A DNA stretch of 42,547 nucleotides, taken from assembly GCA_947458955.1 (NCBI GenBank), contig CANGZT010000007.1:1-42547 (forward strand). The letters run 5' to 3'. Source of the stretch: Flavobacteriia bacterium. Its GTDB lineage: Bacteria > Bacteroidota > Bacteroidia > Flavobacteriales_D > Crocinitomicaceae. Shown piece after piece: positions 17,057-25,493 of this stretch; the first letter of the stretch is position 1, and each line of letters begins with the position of its first letter. Position numbers and translations under genes: made by a program. The notes under the pieces were generated by a model. The model made no database searches, was not told the DNA's origin, and saw only the letters and a list, made by a program, of their open reading frames with translations.

Positions 17057-18472
17057 ATGTTTGAAAATGAAGATGAACACTTTTTCGATGAAAGCTTCAA
17101 CGAAGATTTAGTTAGGTTTGAGAATTCTTTGAAAGGAGAGCCAATCGGTTTTATGGATAGTGATTGTATTGAGTCTATAATCGATCATTATCTAATTCAA
17201 GGAAACTATAACAAGGCAAGTTTGTGTGCTGATTTAGGAATAGAACAATTTCCATTTAAATCTGTGTTCCTTTTAAGGAAAGCCCAAGCAGTTTCAGGAA
17301 TGGGTCAATTAAAAGAAGCACTGAAACTTCTTAGTCAAATAGAAAGAGTATATGATGATTCATGTGAGTTTTTATTAACGAAAGCTTCTATTTTTAGTCA
17401 GCTTAGAGATACCAAGAACGCAATTAAATTTTTTACCGAGGCTTTAGCAGTTTCAGAGCCTGAAGATAAAGATGAAATTTATATTGATTTAGCGATGGAA
17501 TATGAACATTCTTTTGATTTCAAAGGTGCAATTAAAATTCTAAAAGAAGCGTTGGTTAATAACTCTAAAAATGAAATTGCAATATATGAATTAGCTTTTT
17601 GCTATGATCAGTTAGGTGAATACGATAAAGCAATTGAAAGCTATTACAATTTTATTAATGAAAATCCATATTCATTTACAGCTTGGTATAATTTAGGAAA
17701 TTCTTTTGCAAAACAAAATAATCATCAGAAAGCGATTTGGGCATATGACTATAGTGTTACAATTAACGAAGAATTTGCTCCTGCATATTTTAATTTAGGA
17801 AGTTCCTATTTATCTCTAGAAAATTACAAAACAGCATCTGATTTTTTTCTAAAATGTATAGAGATTGATGGTGAAGACGCTGTATGTTTTTGTTTTATAG
17901 GTGAATGCTATGAGCAATTAAATGAATTAGATTTAGCAAAAGAATATTATCATAAGAGTTTATCATTAAATCCAGAGTATGGAGACTCTTGGTTAGGGTT
18001 AGGTATTGTTAAAGATCTAGAAGGTAATACATTAGAAAGTATAACTTTCTTTAACAAAGCAATTGAAATAGAGCCAAGTAATCCTGGATATTTTCATGTT
18101 TTAGCTGGAGCTTTAGAAAAATTAGATCGTAATCAAGAAGCAAATAAAAACTACATTGCTGCTTTAGAATTAGATGATCAGAATGATCAATTAGTTACTG
18201 ATTATTTGGATTTCTTAATAAATACTAAACAATTTGATACCTTTGATGATTTTGTTTGTAGTTTTAAATCTGAAAATGAAAATGTTAAGTTTTCAGTTCA
18301 ATTGGTTAAGTTTTACAAAGAATTTAAAGTTGAAAATAAAGAAACAGCTATTTCAATTCTTAATTATCTGATATCTGAAAATTTGGATAAGGCTAGGGAA
18401 ATTTTTTCTTTATACCCAGAGTTGTTAAACGATAACAAAATTGTAAATTTGTTTCCTTTATCTAATGATTAA
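17057..18472 (+). CDS. Tetratricopeptide repeat protein
   Basis: A 471-residue protein made almost entirely of TPR helices, with no signal peptide, so probably a cytoplasmic scaffold. It has an acidic N-terminus, then about ten repeats of 34 residues with the typical W/Y-G-A-P spacing, such as AIESYYNFINENPYSFTAWY and AIWAYDYSVTINEEFAPAYF. Repeats run from about residue 45 to 385; the last 80 residues are less regular. The start ATG at 17057 is chosen because a longer frame from 17009 begins within the promoter. Three bases separate its stop from comA. The partner is unknown, but operon context suggests a link to the ComA-like or WD40 proteins. Confidence 0.85.
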   Translation: MFENEDEHFFDESFNEDLVRFENSLKGEPIGFMDSDCIESIIDHYLIQGNYNKASLCADLGIEQFPFKSVFLLRKAQAVSGMGQLKEALKLLSQIERVYDDSCEFLLTKASIFSQLRDTKNAIKFFTEALAVSEPEDKDEIYIDLAMEYEHSFDFKGAIKILKEALVNNSKNEIAIYELAFCYDQLGEYDKAIESYYNFINENPYSFTAWYNLGNSFAKQNNHQKAIWAYDYSVTINEEFAPAYFNLGSSYLSLENYKTASDFFLKCIEIDGEDAVCFCFIGECYEQLNELDLAKEYYHKSLSLNPEYGDSWLGLGIVKDLEGNTLESITFFNKAIEIEPSNPGYFHVLAGALEKLDRNQEANKNYIAALELDDQNDQLVTDYLDFLINTKQFDTFDDFVCSFKSENENVKFSVQLVKFYKEFKVENKETAISILNYLISENLDKAREIFSLYPELLNDNKIVNLFPLSND

Positions 18473-18475
18473 TTC

Positions 18476-19294
18476 ATGAATTTTGATTTGCCATTCATAC
18501 CTGAGAGAACAGTTCAGCCTAGAAATAGTGGCTTAACTATGATGATGGATAAAGGTTTAGGATTGCGTGAAGCAGAACATTTTATTGAGGCAAATTTAGA
18601 ATTCACTGATATTGTTAAATTTGGATTTGGTACTGCTTATGTAACAAAACAACTTGTTGAAAAAATTAAGTTGTATAAAGAAAACGGAATTAGACCTTAT
18701 TTTGGTGGGACACTTTTTGAAGTGTTTTATGCCAGAGGAAAATTTGAAGACTACCTAAGGTTGTTAGATAAGTATCAGTTAGATTTAGTTGAGGTTTCTG
18801 ATGGTTCAATTATTATTAATCATGATGAAAAATGTGAATTAATACATCGTTTATCTAAAGATAGAATCGTTTTATCTGAGGTCGGTTCTAAGGATTCAGG
18901 AATTTTAATTAGTCCGAATCGTTGGATAAAAATGATGACTAAAGAATTGGAAGCTGGTTCTTGGAAGGTAATTGCTGAAGGAAGAGAGGCTGGAAATGTT
19001 GGTGTTTTTAGACCAAACGGATCTGCGCATACATTACTGATTAATAAGATTATAGCTAAGGTTAAGCCTGAAAATATTCTGTGGGAAGCACCGCAAAAAA
19101 ATCAACAAGTTTGGTTTGTTAAATTATTTGGAGCAAATGTTAATCTTGGGAATATTGCACCAAATGAAGTTATTCCGTTAGAATGTCTAAGACTAGGACT
19201 TCGTGGAGATACTTTTTTTGATTATTTACCTAAAGATTTCGCTGAACGATTAAAACAAGTTCAGTCAGATGAAGAAGAAGAGGAACTTGTATAA
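18476..19294 (+). CDS. comA: Phosphosulfolactate synthase (ComA family)
   Basis: ComA adds sulfite to phosphoenolpyruvate to make (2R)-phosphosulfolactate; in methanogens this starts coenzyme M synthesis. The 272-residue protein matches the family along its TIM barrel: SGLTMMMDKGLG (about 19-30), VKFGFGTAYVTKQ (about 48), YFGGTLFEVFYARG (about 75), VEVSDGSI, LSEVGSKDSG (about 141), VIAEGREAGNVGVF (about 171) and ECLRLGLRGDTFF (about 241). No other coenzyme M gene is present. In Bacteroidota a role in sulfolactate, cysteate or sulfonolipid supply is possible but is inference. It sits between TPR and WD40 genes with gaps of 3 and 2 bases. Confidence 0.85.
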   Translation: MNFDLPFIPERTVQPRNSGLTMMMDKGLGLREAEHFIEANLEFTDIVKFGFGTAYVTKQLVEKIKLYKENGIRPYFGGTLFEVFYARGKFEDYLRLLDKYQLDLVEVSDGSIIINHDEKCELIHRLSKDRIVLSEVGSKDSGILISPNRWIKMMTKELEAGSWKVIAEGREAGNVGVFRPNGSAHTLLINKIIAKVKPENILWEAPQKNQQVWFVKLFGANVNLGNIAPNEVIPLECLRLGLRGDTFFDYLPKDFAERLKQVQSDEEEEELV

Positions 19295-19296
19295 TT

Positions 19297-20178
19297 ATGT
19301 ACAAGAAGAAATTTGAAATTAAAGAACATTCAGGTGCTGTTTTCAGCTTAGCCAAAGATGAAAACTATATTTATTCAGCGTCTGCAGATAAATTTGTTAC
19401 CAGATGGAATCCAAATACTGGTGAACAAGATTCATTCGCTATTAAATGTGAAACTTCAATTTATAAAATAAATCATTTAAAGAATAAAAGTATACTTGTA
19501 ATTGGAACAAGCTCAGGAGATATACATATCATTGATACTAAAATCAAAAACGAAATTAAATTCATAAAATATCATAAGGTACCAATTTTTGAAATTCAAT
19601 TTGATGAGGTGGATAATCGGATGTATGTTGGTGATGCAGATGGTAATTTATCAGTTTGGAATACAATTGATTGGTCACTTTTATTAAATCTTCCGTTTGA
19701 GTGTGGAAAAATACGTTCAATATTAATTTTAAAGAAGTTAAATAAAGTAATATTTGGTGCGCAAGATGGAAAAATTAGAGTGCTGAATAATACTAATTTT
19801 AATCAAGAATTTGTTTTTGACGCCCATGTTAATGGTTGTCTTACATTGTCTTACATTGAGTTTAAGAAAAATGTTTTATTTTCAGCAGGTAAAGATGGGA
19901 ATATAAAAGTTTGGTGGTTAGATGGTTTTAAAGAGGTTTTTGTTTTTCCTGCTCATAAAGAATCAATATACAAATTAGTCGTAACCAAGAACACATTAAT
20001 TTCAATAAGTCGAGATAAAACCAGTAAGGTTTGGGATATTAGCAATTTAGACTTTTTAATAAAGTTAGATAGAAAGTTAGGTGGTCATTCACATTCTGTC
20101 AATGATATTTTACTTTTTGAGGCTTATTTAATAACTGCTGGTGACGATAAGCGTATTATTTTTTGGCAACCAGATTGA
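19297..20178 (+). CDS. WD40 repeat protein
   Basis: A 293-residue cytoplasmic-type beta-propeller with about seven WD40 blades of roughly 40 residues. Clear blade ends are SASADKFVTRWNPNTG (about 28-43), MYVGDADGNLSVWNTIDW, LFSAGKDGNIKVWWLDG, LISISRDKTSKVWDI and LITAGDDKRIIFWQPD at the very C-terminus. The propeller fills the whole protein; no enzymatic domain is fused. WD40 proteins are uncommon in bacteria and usually act as binding platforms. It starts 2 bases after comA, so it is the third gene of that operon. A 10-bp tandem duplication (TTGTCTTACA twice, 19836-19855) sits in one blade without breaking the frame. Confidence 0.88.
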   Translation: MYKKKFEIKEHSGAVFSLAKDENYIYSASADKFVTRWNPNTGEQDSFAIKCETSIYKINHLKNKSILVIGTSSGDIHIIDTKIKNEIKFIKYHKVPIFEIQFDEVDNRMYVGDADGNLSVWNTIDWSLLLNLPFECGKIRSILILKKLNKVIFGAQDGKIRVLNNTNFNQEFVFDAHVNGCLTLSYIEFKKNVLFSAGKDGNIKVWWLDGFKEVFVFPAHKESIYKLVVTKNTLISISRDKTSKVWDISNLDFLIKLDRKLGGHSHSVNDILLFEAYLITAGDDKRIIFWQPD

Positions 20179-20227
20179 TTTAATCAATTTGAATTTCTTA
20201 ACCACCTTTAATATCAGAAAAAAATAA

Positions 20228-20235
20228 TATATTTG
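20228..20235 (+). promoter_or_regulatory. -7 box of the outer-membrane protein/pyrD operon
   Basis: TATATTTG is an exact TAnnTTTG. No -33 TTTG lies at normal distance. The TTG at 20233, first codon of the longest frame, lies inside it, so the ATG at 20266 is the start, with a leader of about 24 bases. Confidence 0.55.
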
Positions 20236-20265
20236 TTGGTTATACTCGATAGTTCATTTTTAGTT

Positions 20266-21231
20266 ATGACTAATGTTTTAAAGTTATTGTTATTGATAGC
20301 TACCATATTGGTAGGGGATTTTGTTGTTTCTCAAACGACAAACTTTAACTCAACCAAAAATTGGCGAAGAAACAAAAAAGAATTAATTATCAATGTCGGT
20401 CCTACTGGTTTCTTGGGTGAATTAGGAGGTAGAGATATGATCGGTAAAGATTATTCTATGGCCGATTTAGATTTGAAATCAACTACTTTTAATGTTGGTT
20501 TTTCATACAGGTATCGTTTTAAGCCTTATTTTGCAACTTCTACCATAGCGAGTATTGGTTCTGTAAAGGGAGATGATAAATTAACACTCGAATCAGCTAG
20601 AAATGCTAGGAATTTGAATTTTAAATCAACAATTGTTTCTATATACCAACGTTTTGAAATGATGTTATATTTTAAAGAGTCTTTCGGTCATAAATATAAT
20701 TTCAAAGGTTTAAAGGGTAAGAAAAACAATAACGAACAGATTTATGTTTTTACTGGTATTGGTGTTACATATTTCAATCCAAAAGGAAATTATGAGGGGC
20801 AGTGGTTGGCTTTAAGACCCTTGAGAACTGAAGGACAAGGTTTTCCTGGTAGACCTAAAGAATATTTGCCAGTCACAGTAATTATACCATCTGGTATAGG
20901 TATGAGATTTGGTTTAACTAGAATGTGGAGGGTAGGAGTAGAACTTACTTATTTTAAAACTTTTACAGATTATATGGATGATGTATCAACTACTGGTTTT
21001 GATACAGATTTACTCTTAGAGAAATATGGTAAAGAATCTGCCTATTTAAGTAATCCTGCTCAAACAGAACAATATAAAGCTTGGTTCGCTAATGGTCAGC
21101 AAAGGGGAGATGCTCGAAACAAGGATGCTTATTTGTATGCAAACTTTATTTTTGCACGAAACATTACTTATAAAGTGAGTAGTCCTAGAAGACCTCAGCT
21201 TAAATGGAAAGGAATGCGTGCTAAATTCTAA
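20266..21231 (+). CDS. Probable outer-membrane beta-barrel protein (DUF6089-like)
   Basis: The 321-residue product begins [20 protein letters not shown], a signal peptide cleaved near VVSQ. The mature part opens with [19 protein letters not shown] and has alternating amphipathic strands ([50 protein letters not shown]), fitting a small outer-membrane beta-barrel. The opening resembles the DUF6089 family of Bacteroidota, but I name it tentatively. The ATG at 20266 is favoured over the TTG at 20233, which lies in the -7 box. pyrD starts 11 bases after the stop, so it likely leads that operon. Confidence 0.65.
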   Translation: MTNVLKLLLLIATILVGDFVVSQTTNFNSTKNWRRNKKELIINVGPTGFLGELGGRDMIGKDYSMADLDLKSTTFNVGFSYRYRFKPYFATSTIASIGSVKGDDKLTLESARNARNLNFKSTIVSIYQRFEMMLYFKESFGHKYNFKGLKGKKNNNEQIYVFTGIGVTYFNPKGNYEGQWLALRPLRTEGQGFPGRPKEYLPVTVIIPSGIGMRFGLTRMWRVGVELTYFKTFTDYMDDVSTTGFDTDLLLEKYGKESAYLSNPAQTEQYKAWFANGQQRGDARNKDAYLYANFIFARNITYKVSSPRRPQLKWKGMRAKF

Positions 21232-21242
21232 CATTTAATTTT

Positions 21243-22268
21243 ATGTATTCTTTACTAAGAAGTTTCTTGTTCTTATTTCAACCTGAAAGAGCCCATTATT
21301 TAACTGCTAACTTTCTTCATCTTCTGTTAAAGATCCCGGGTGTTAAGTCGCTTTGGGAAGCAAATTATAAAGTAAATCATCCATCATTAGAAAGAAAATT
21401 ATTTGGTTTAACTTTTCCAAATCCTGTTGGTTTAGCAGCAGGATTTGATAAAGACGCTAAGATGTTCTCAGATCTTTTTTCTTGTGGGTTTGGTTTTATT
21501 GAAATTGGAACGGTTACCCCGAAATCCCAACCTGGAAATCCCATTCCAAGATTATTTAGACTAAAAGAGGATCAAGCAATCATAAATAGAATGGGGTTTA
21601 ATAATGGAGGTGTTGAAGTATGTTATGATAGGCTGAAAGATAGAGATAGAAGCCTAATTGTTGGTGGAAATATAGGTAAGAATAAATGGACAGAAAATGA
21701 AGATGCTGTAAATGATTATCTAGTTTGTTTTAATACTTTGTTTGATGTTGTTGATTATTTTGTAGTTAACGTATCTTCTCCAAATACTCCCGGATTGAGA
21801 GATTTGCAAGAAAAAGAACCATTGTTAAAATTATTATCCAGATTGTCAGAGGAAAATAGAAAATATTCACATCCTAAACCAATTTTATTGAAAATTGCTC
21901 CAGATCTAACAGATGGGCAGTTAGATGATATTATTTACATTATTAAAGAGTCAGGGATTGACGGTGTCATTGCAACAAATACAACAATATCTAGAGACGG
22001 ATTAAAAACGGATAATTCAAAAGTTGAAAAAATTGGTGCTGGAGGTTTGTCAGGAAAACCATTAACCAAAAGATCTACCGAAGTTATTCGCTATTTAACA
22101 ACAAAATCAAATCATGCTTTTCCTGTAATTGGAGTAGGTGGTATTCATAATGTTGAAGATGCTCATGAAAAATTAAATGCTGGTGCTTCACTGATTCAAT
22201 TGTATACTGGTTTTATTTACGAAGGCCCTTCATTGATAAAAAAAATTAACAAAAGTCTAATCAAGTAA
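21243..22268 (+). CDS. pyrD: Dihydroorotate dehydrogenase (quinone), class 2
   Basis: PyrD oxidises dihydroorotate to orotate in pyrimidine synthesis, passing electrons to membrane quinone. The 341-residue protein has the class 2 N-terminal membrane-associating helices ([20 protein letters not shown]), then the FMN barrel: [45 protein letters not shown] (with the class 2 catalytic Ser), [41 protein letters not shown] and VIGVGGI. Key FMN and orotate residues are in place. It lies in an operon between an outer-membrane protein and HMG-CoA lyase with gaps of 11 and 3 bases, without other pyr genes. Confidence 0.96.
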   Translation: MYSLLRSFLFLFQPERAHYLTANFLHLLLKIPGVKSLWEANYKVNHPSLERKLFGLTFPNPVGLAAGFDKDAKMFSDLFSCGFGFIEIGTVTPKSQPGNPIPRLFRLKEDQAIINRMGFNNGGVEVCYDRLKDRDRSLIVGGNIGKNKWTENEDAVNDYLVCFNTLFDVVDYFVVNVSSPNTPGLRDLQEKEPLLKLLSRLSEENRKYSHPKPILLKIAPDLTDGQLDDIIYIIKESGIDGVIATNTTISRDGLKTDNSKVEKIGAGGLSGKPLTKRSTEVIRYLTTKSNHAFPVIGVGGIHNVEDAHEKLNAGASLIQLYTGFIYEGPSLIKKINKSLIK

Positions 22269-22271
22269 GTT

Positions 22272-23135
22272 ATGTTCCACGAAAGAGTAACGTTAGTTGA
22301 ATGTCCAAGAGATGCTATGCAGGGGATGTCTGATTTTATCGATACATCTTTAAAAGTTGAATATATAAACCTTTTACTTAAGTGCAATTTTGATGTATTA
22401 GATGTTGGAAGTTTTGTTTCGCCTAAAGCTATTCCTCAAATGAAAGATACAGCAGAAGTGCTTGATAAAATTGAATTTTCAAAATCAAATACTGAATTAT
22501 TAACCATAGTTGCCAATTTAAAAGGTGCTGAAAAAGCTATTGAATTTGAACAGGTAGGTGTTTTAGGTTTTCCATTATCAGTTTCAAATACTTTTCAATT
22601 AAGAAATACAAATAAATCAATTGAAGACTCAATTCTTGAATTAGATAAAATAGCGAGCCTAGCGGCATCGAAAAATAAAAAAATTGTTGTCTATTTGTCT
22701 ATGGGGTTTGGAAATCCCTACAATGATTTTTGGAATACTGATATTCTCTCGGACTATATTTCTAAATTAACTTCAGAATTATCTATTTCAACAATAGCTT
22801 TATCTGATACGATAGGGATTGCAACTCCTGATTTAGTTTTTAAAGTGTTTAACGAACTTAATAAATCTTCATTTAACACTGAATTAAGTGCTCATTTACA
22901 TGTGCAACCTAACAAAGCAACCGAAATTTTAGATGCTGCTTTTAAAGGAGGATGTCGTAGGTTTGATGGTGCAATAAAAGGTTTTGGAGGTTGTCCTATG
23001 GCTGAAGATAAGCTAACAGGGAATATGCCTACAGAGATTATGTTAGATTGGTTGAATGCAAGAAATATTGGTACAAATATTGATAAATTGTCTTTTGATA
23101 AAGCATTTCATTTTAGTTCAAAGATTTTTAACTGA
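22272..23135 (+). CDS. mvaB: Hydroxymethylglutaryl-CoA lyase (Bacteroidota variant)
   Basis: HMG-CoA lyase splits HMG-CoA to acetyl-CoA and acetoacetate in leucine catabolism. The 287-residue protein has the DRE-TIM barrel features LVECPRDAMQGM (catalytic Arg-Asp, about 9-20), DVGSFVSPKAIPQM, a metal-binding-type SAHLHVQPNKA (HxH, about 212) and FGGCPMAEDKLTGNMPTE (active-site Cys in GGCP). It differs from the animal and proteobacterial type: HxHDT reads HLHVQ and DSSVAGLGGCP reads DGAIKGFGGCP. This variant is common in Bacteroidota. It begins 3 bases after pyrD, and its TGA shares a base with the next ATG. Confidence 0.85.
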   Translation: MFHERVTLVECPRDAMQGMSDFIDTSLKVEYINLLLKCNFDVLDVGSFVSPKAIPQMKDTAEVLDKIEFSKSNTELLTIVANLKGAEKAIEFEQVGVLGFPLSVSNTFQLRNTNKSIEDSILELDKIASLAASKNKKIVVYLSMGFGNPYNDFWNTDILSDYISKLTSELSISTIALSDTIGIATPDLVFKVFNELNKSSFNTELSAHLHVQPNKATEILDAAFKGGCRRFDGAIKGFGGCPMAEDKLTGNMPTEIMLDWLNARNIGTNIDKLSFDKAFHFSSKIFN

Positions 23136-23827
23136 TGATAAAAGGATACATTCTCATATTATTTATACTAACTTTTACCATATTTGATGTGAAAGCTGAT
23201 GAAATTATTAAGAAAAATTTATCAGATTATACTCAATTAATTGTTCAAGGAAGAATTCCAGTTATTTTGGAAGAAGGTAAACAGTACTCTGCTGAAATTA
23301 AAATAAAATCTCAAGATGTTGATCCTGAAAAGATTGCTTTTGTAAGCAAAGGTAATCAGATGATTATTAAGTATACAGGATTGACTTTAAAAGAATTGGA
23401 TATGGTTATTGTACTTAAAGTACCCAATTTAGATTTAATAGAATCAAGACAGGGCGCTAGAATAAGTATGGCTGCAAATATGAGAATTAAAAGTCCAAAA
23501 ATCACAGTAAATGTTTTTGCTGGAGGGGTCGTTACTGGTAAATTTGATGTTGAGTCAGCAGAAGCAAATGTAGACCAAGGTGGAGATATAGTCTTAGTTG
23601 GTACAGCCAAACAATTTATTGGGAATGTTACTACAGGTGGAAGTATAGATGCTATAAGTTTCATAGCAAATAATGGTGTTGTTAAGGTGCGAATGGGTGG
23701 GAGTATTATAGTTAATTTCAGAGAAACTTTAAATGCGTCTGTTTTTAGTGGTGGTCTGATAAAGTATAGAGGTAATGGCACATTGACTGAGAAAATTACT
23801 CTTGGAGGGACGATTGAAAAATTATAA
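23135..23827 (+). CDS. GIN-domain (DUF2807) secreted protein
   Basis: The 230-residue product starts with a signal peptide (MIKGYILILFILTFTIFDV, cleavage near VKADE). A beta-helix-like domain of the DUF2807/GIN type (putative auto-transporter adhesin head) follows. Its signs are the opening LSDYTQLIVQGRIPVILEEG, then repeated short strands with Gly-Gly turns (VFAGGVVTGKFDV, DQGGDIVLVGTA, VTTGGSIDAISFIA, MGGSIIVNF, FSGGLIKYRGNGT). It is probably exposed in the periplasm or at the outer membrane. Its start overlaps the HMG-CoA lyase stop (TGATG) and a lipoprotein gene follows 3 bases later. A second GIN protein lies at 35626-36372. Confidence 0.8.
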   Translation: MIKGYILILFILTFTIFDVKADEIIKKNLSDYTQLIVQGRIPVILEEGKQYSAEIKIKSQDVDPEKIAFVSKGNQMIIKYTGLTLKELDMVIVLKVPNLDLIESRQGARISMAANMRIKSPKITVNVFAGGVVTGKFDVESAEANVDQGGDIVLVGTAKQFIGNVTTGGSIDAISFIANNGVVKVRMGGSIIVNFRETLNASVFSGGLIKYRGNGTLTEKITLGGTIEKL

Positions 23828-23830
23828 GGA

Positions 23831-24466
23831 ATGAGGGGGATCTGTACTTTAATTATTGTTGTTTTTATACTTAATTCTTGTAAGAATGAAGATTCAACAT
23901 TTCGATCGGTACCAGTTAAAAAAAAAATAATTGGTGATCAAACGAATATAGAGACTCTTTTTGATCAAACCACTTTCCCCTCAAATGTAGAACCAAAATT
24001 ACTCAAAGAGCTAGAGATTTGTAATGTCAAAGAACGAGATTTGAATAATCATTTAGATCCAGCTTGTAATCCAAAGTTTTTTAGGTTTTTCTCATTTGTA
24101 GAGAATAAACCTTTAGAGAATGCTTTTTTATTACAGATTAAAGCTAGGGTGAATGATTTTCCATTGAGAAGACTTCTTGTTTTTGAAAGAGAAAAGGGAA
24201 CTCTGGTAAAAGTGAATGGTTTTGTTGCTAATTTGATTGGTACTCGTATTTCTAAAACAAAACATCATGATTTAATTCTTCGATTTAATGATAATGTAGC
24301 TCAAGGGGATATTGTTTTTTACAACTGTTTGTATCAATGGGAGAATAATCACTATGTGTTCAAGAAAATAGAGCAAATAAACGATGCTAATATAAAGCCT
24401 CAGTTTCAAGATTCAATGAATGTAGTTATATCTACTATTATTAAAAATAATCGAATGGAGTTTTGA
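23831..24466 (+). CDS. Lipoprotein of unknown function
   Basis: A 211-residue protein with an N-terminal lipoprotein signal: MRGICTLIIVVFILNSCKNE, with the lipobox Cys at residue 17. It is therefore probably membrane-anchored in the periplasm or outer membrane. The mature part has no domain I recognise; it includes three further Cys (in LEICNVKERD, LDPACNPKF and FYNCLYQ) and mixed alpha/beta sequence. It lies 3 bases after the GIN gene, and its TGA overlaps the TTG start of another small lipoprotein, so the two may work together. Confidence 0.7.
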   Translation: MRGICTLIIVVFILNSCKNEDSTFRSVPVKKKIIGDQTNIETLFDQTTFPSNVEPKLLKELEICNVKERDLNNHLDPACNPKFFRFFSFVENKPLENAFLLQIKARVNDFPLRRLLVFEREKGTLVKVNGFVANLIGTRISKTKHHDLILRFNDNVAQGDIVFYNCLYQWENNHYVFKKIEQINDANIKPQFQDSMNVVISTIIKNNRMEF

Positions 24467-24903
24467 ACAAGTTCTCTATCTATTTTCGACTTTGTTTCTT
24501 TTTTATTTTTAGCTCCTGTTCTTGGGATGTCGAAACTAAGCCAATTTTTGGAAATGGATCCCTATCTGATGGAAATTCTAAAGTTTGGTTGGTAGATCAT
24601 CTTTTTAAAAATGGACTCGATTATCAACAACCTGAATTTTACGAAAGAGATTTAATTATTTTTTATTCTTCCAATAAGTGTAGAATATTGAAATGGAAAG
24701 ATTTTGGAAAATCTAAGGGAGATGTTTTCTATTATCAATTAATTAGAAAAAAAGATAAGTTACCTAGACTGAATTTGTGGAAAGGAAATAAAAAATGGGA
24801 ATTTAATTTTACTACTTTTTCAAATGAAAAATTGGTATTGGAACCAATGGAAGGTACGAATTTCAAGTACACGATGTCACTCATTCCTTTGCCAGAATGG
24901 TAG
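24463..24903 (+). CDS. Small lipoprotein of unknown function
   Basis: The 146-residue product begins at a TTG (MNKFSIYFRLCFFFIFSSCS), overlapping the preceding stop as TTGA, with ATGGAG 4 bases upstream as a possible ribosome-binding site. A non-ATG start is accepted here because the lipoprotein signal and lipobox (FSSC, Cys at residue 19) need this N-terminus. The mature part is Trp- and Lys-rich with short strands (KVWLVDHLFKNG, KWEFNFTTF) and resembles small beta-sandwich or lipocalin-like lipoproteins only loosely. Last gene of its operon; the convergent DUF4268 gene ends 4 bases away. Confidence 0.62.
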   Translation: MNKFSIYFRLCFFFIFSSCSWDVETKPIFGNGSLSDGNSKVWLVDHLFKNGLDYQQPEFYERDLIIFYSSNKCRILKWKDFGKSKGDVFYYQLIRKKDKLPRLNLWKGNKKWEFNFTTFSNEKLVLEPMEGTNFKYTMSLIPLPEW

Positions 24904-24907
24904 TGTT

Positions 24908-25372
24908 TTACTTTATTAGATTGATTAAAATATCCTTGTATACATCGTAAAATTTGTCAAATCGGATTAATTTATCTTCAAAAAAATCAAAAATGGCTGA
25001 TCTTTTCTCTGGATTTAAGTAGTTTAAATCTGTTTTTTCCCAATAAATTCTAGAAAAATCACTAATTGTTTCATTCCAATAATGTTCTTCCCAAATTCCT
25101 TCTTCACCCATTTCATCTGTAAGCACTTTTTTCAATTCACCCATTTGTTCCCATACGATCGCTCTAATATCAGCATCTTTAAATTGTATATCAAAGCAAA
25201 CTCGAACAGTTGATTTGTTTGTTTCTAATCGTAAAAAAATATTCTTGATATCAGTTCTATATTGAAGCCAGTTCATTTTACGACCTGAAGCAGAACGATG
25301 TTTGGACATGTGTTGTTTGAACTCCTCCCAAAAGGTGATTTTATATTGTTTAAATTCTTCTTTAGATAACAT
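24908..25372 (-). CDS. DUF4268 domain protein
   Basis: The 154-residue protein matches the DUF4268 family end to end: an N-terminal segment like KITFWEEFKQHMSKHRSASG, then RKMNWLQYRTDIKNIFLRLE, VRVCFDIQFKDADIRAIVWE and a C-terminal DFFEDKLIRFDKFYDVYKDI. No signal peptide, so cytoplasmic. The family sometimes appears fused to or near nuclease-like domains, and its function is unknown; here it is a stand-alone single-domain gene. It has its own -7 box and runs tail to tail with the lipoprotein gene with only 4 bases between. Confidence 0.8.
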   Translation of the reverse strand: MLSKEEFKQYKITFWEEFKQHMSKHRSASGRKMNWLQYRTDIKNIFLRLETNKSTVRVCFDIQFKDADIRAIVWEQMGELKKVLTDEMGEEGIWEEHYWNETISDFSRIYWEKTDLNYLNPEKRSAIFDFFEDKLIRFDKFYDVYKDILINLIK

Positions 25373-25391
25373 TTACTAGTCAAAAACAAGA

Positions 25392-25399
25392 CAAATCTA
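25392..25399 (-). promoter_or_regulatory. -7 box of the DUF4268 gene
   Basis: The minus strand reads TAGATTTG, an exact TAnnTTTG, with a predicted leader of about 13 bases to the ATG at 25372. No -33 TTTG at 17-23 bp. Confidence 0.5.
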
Positions 25400-25463
25400 G
25401 TTTATTTTCATTAGAGTTTTGAAAAATCTGTATTAAACTTAAGGAAAAACAGTTTTTTATCTG

Positions 25464-25471
25464 TAAATTTG
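25464..25471 (+). promoter_or_regulatory. rpsP -7 box
   Basis: TAAATTTG is an exact TAnnTTTG; no -33 TTTG is present at normal distance. It predicts a leader of about 45 bases to the rpsP ATG, longer than most leaders in this window, and that leader carries hairpins. Confidence 0.55.
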
Positions 25472-25493
25472 CAACGTTTATTAATTATTAATA

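Noticed and set aside
19836-19855. Frameshift from the tandem TTGTCTTACA duplication in the WD40 gene
   Set aside because: The frame continues normally into typical WD40 blades on both sides, so the duplication is either ancestral or compensated and does not break the gene.
23356-23781. 141-residue open frame antisense to the GIN gene
   Set aside because: It is a shadow of the GIN coding sequence (Pro/Thr-rich reverse of Gly/Val/Ile codons), with no promoter box, no family resemblance and full overlap with a supported gene.
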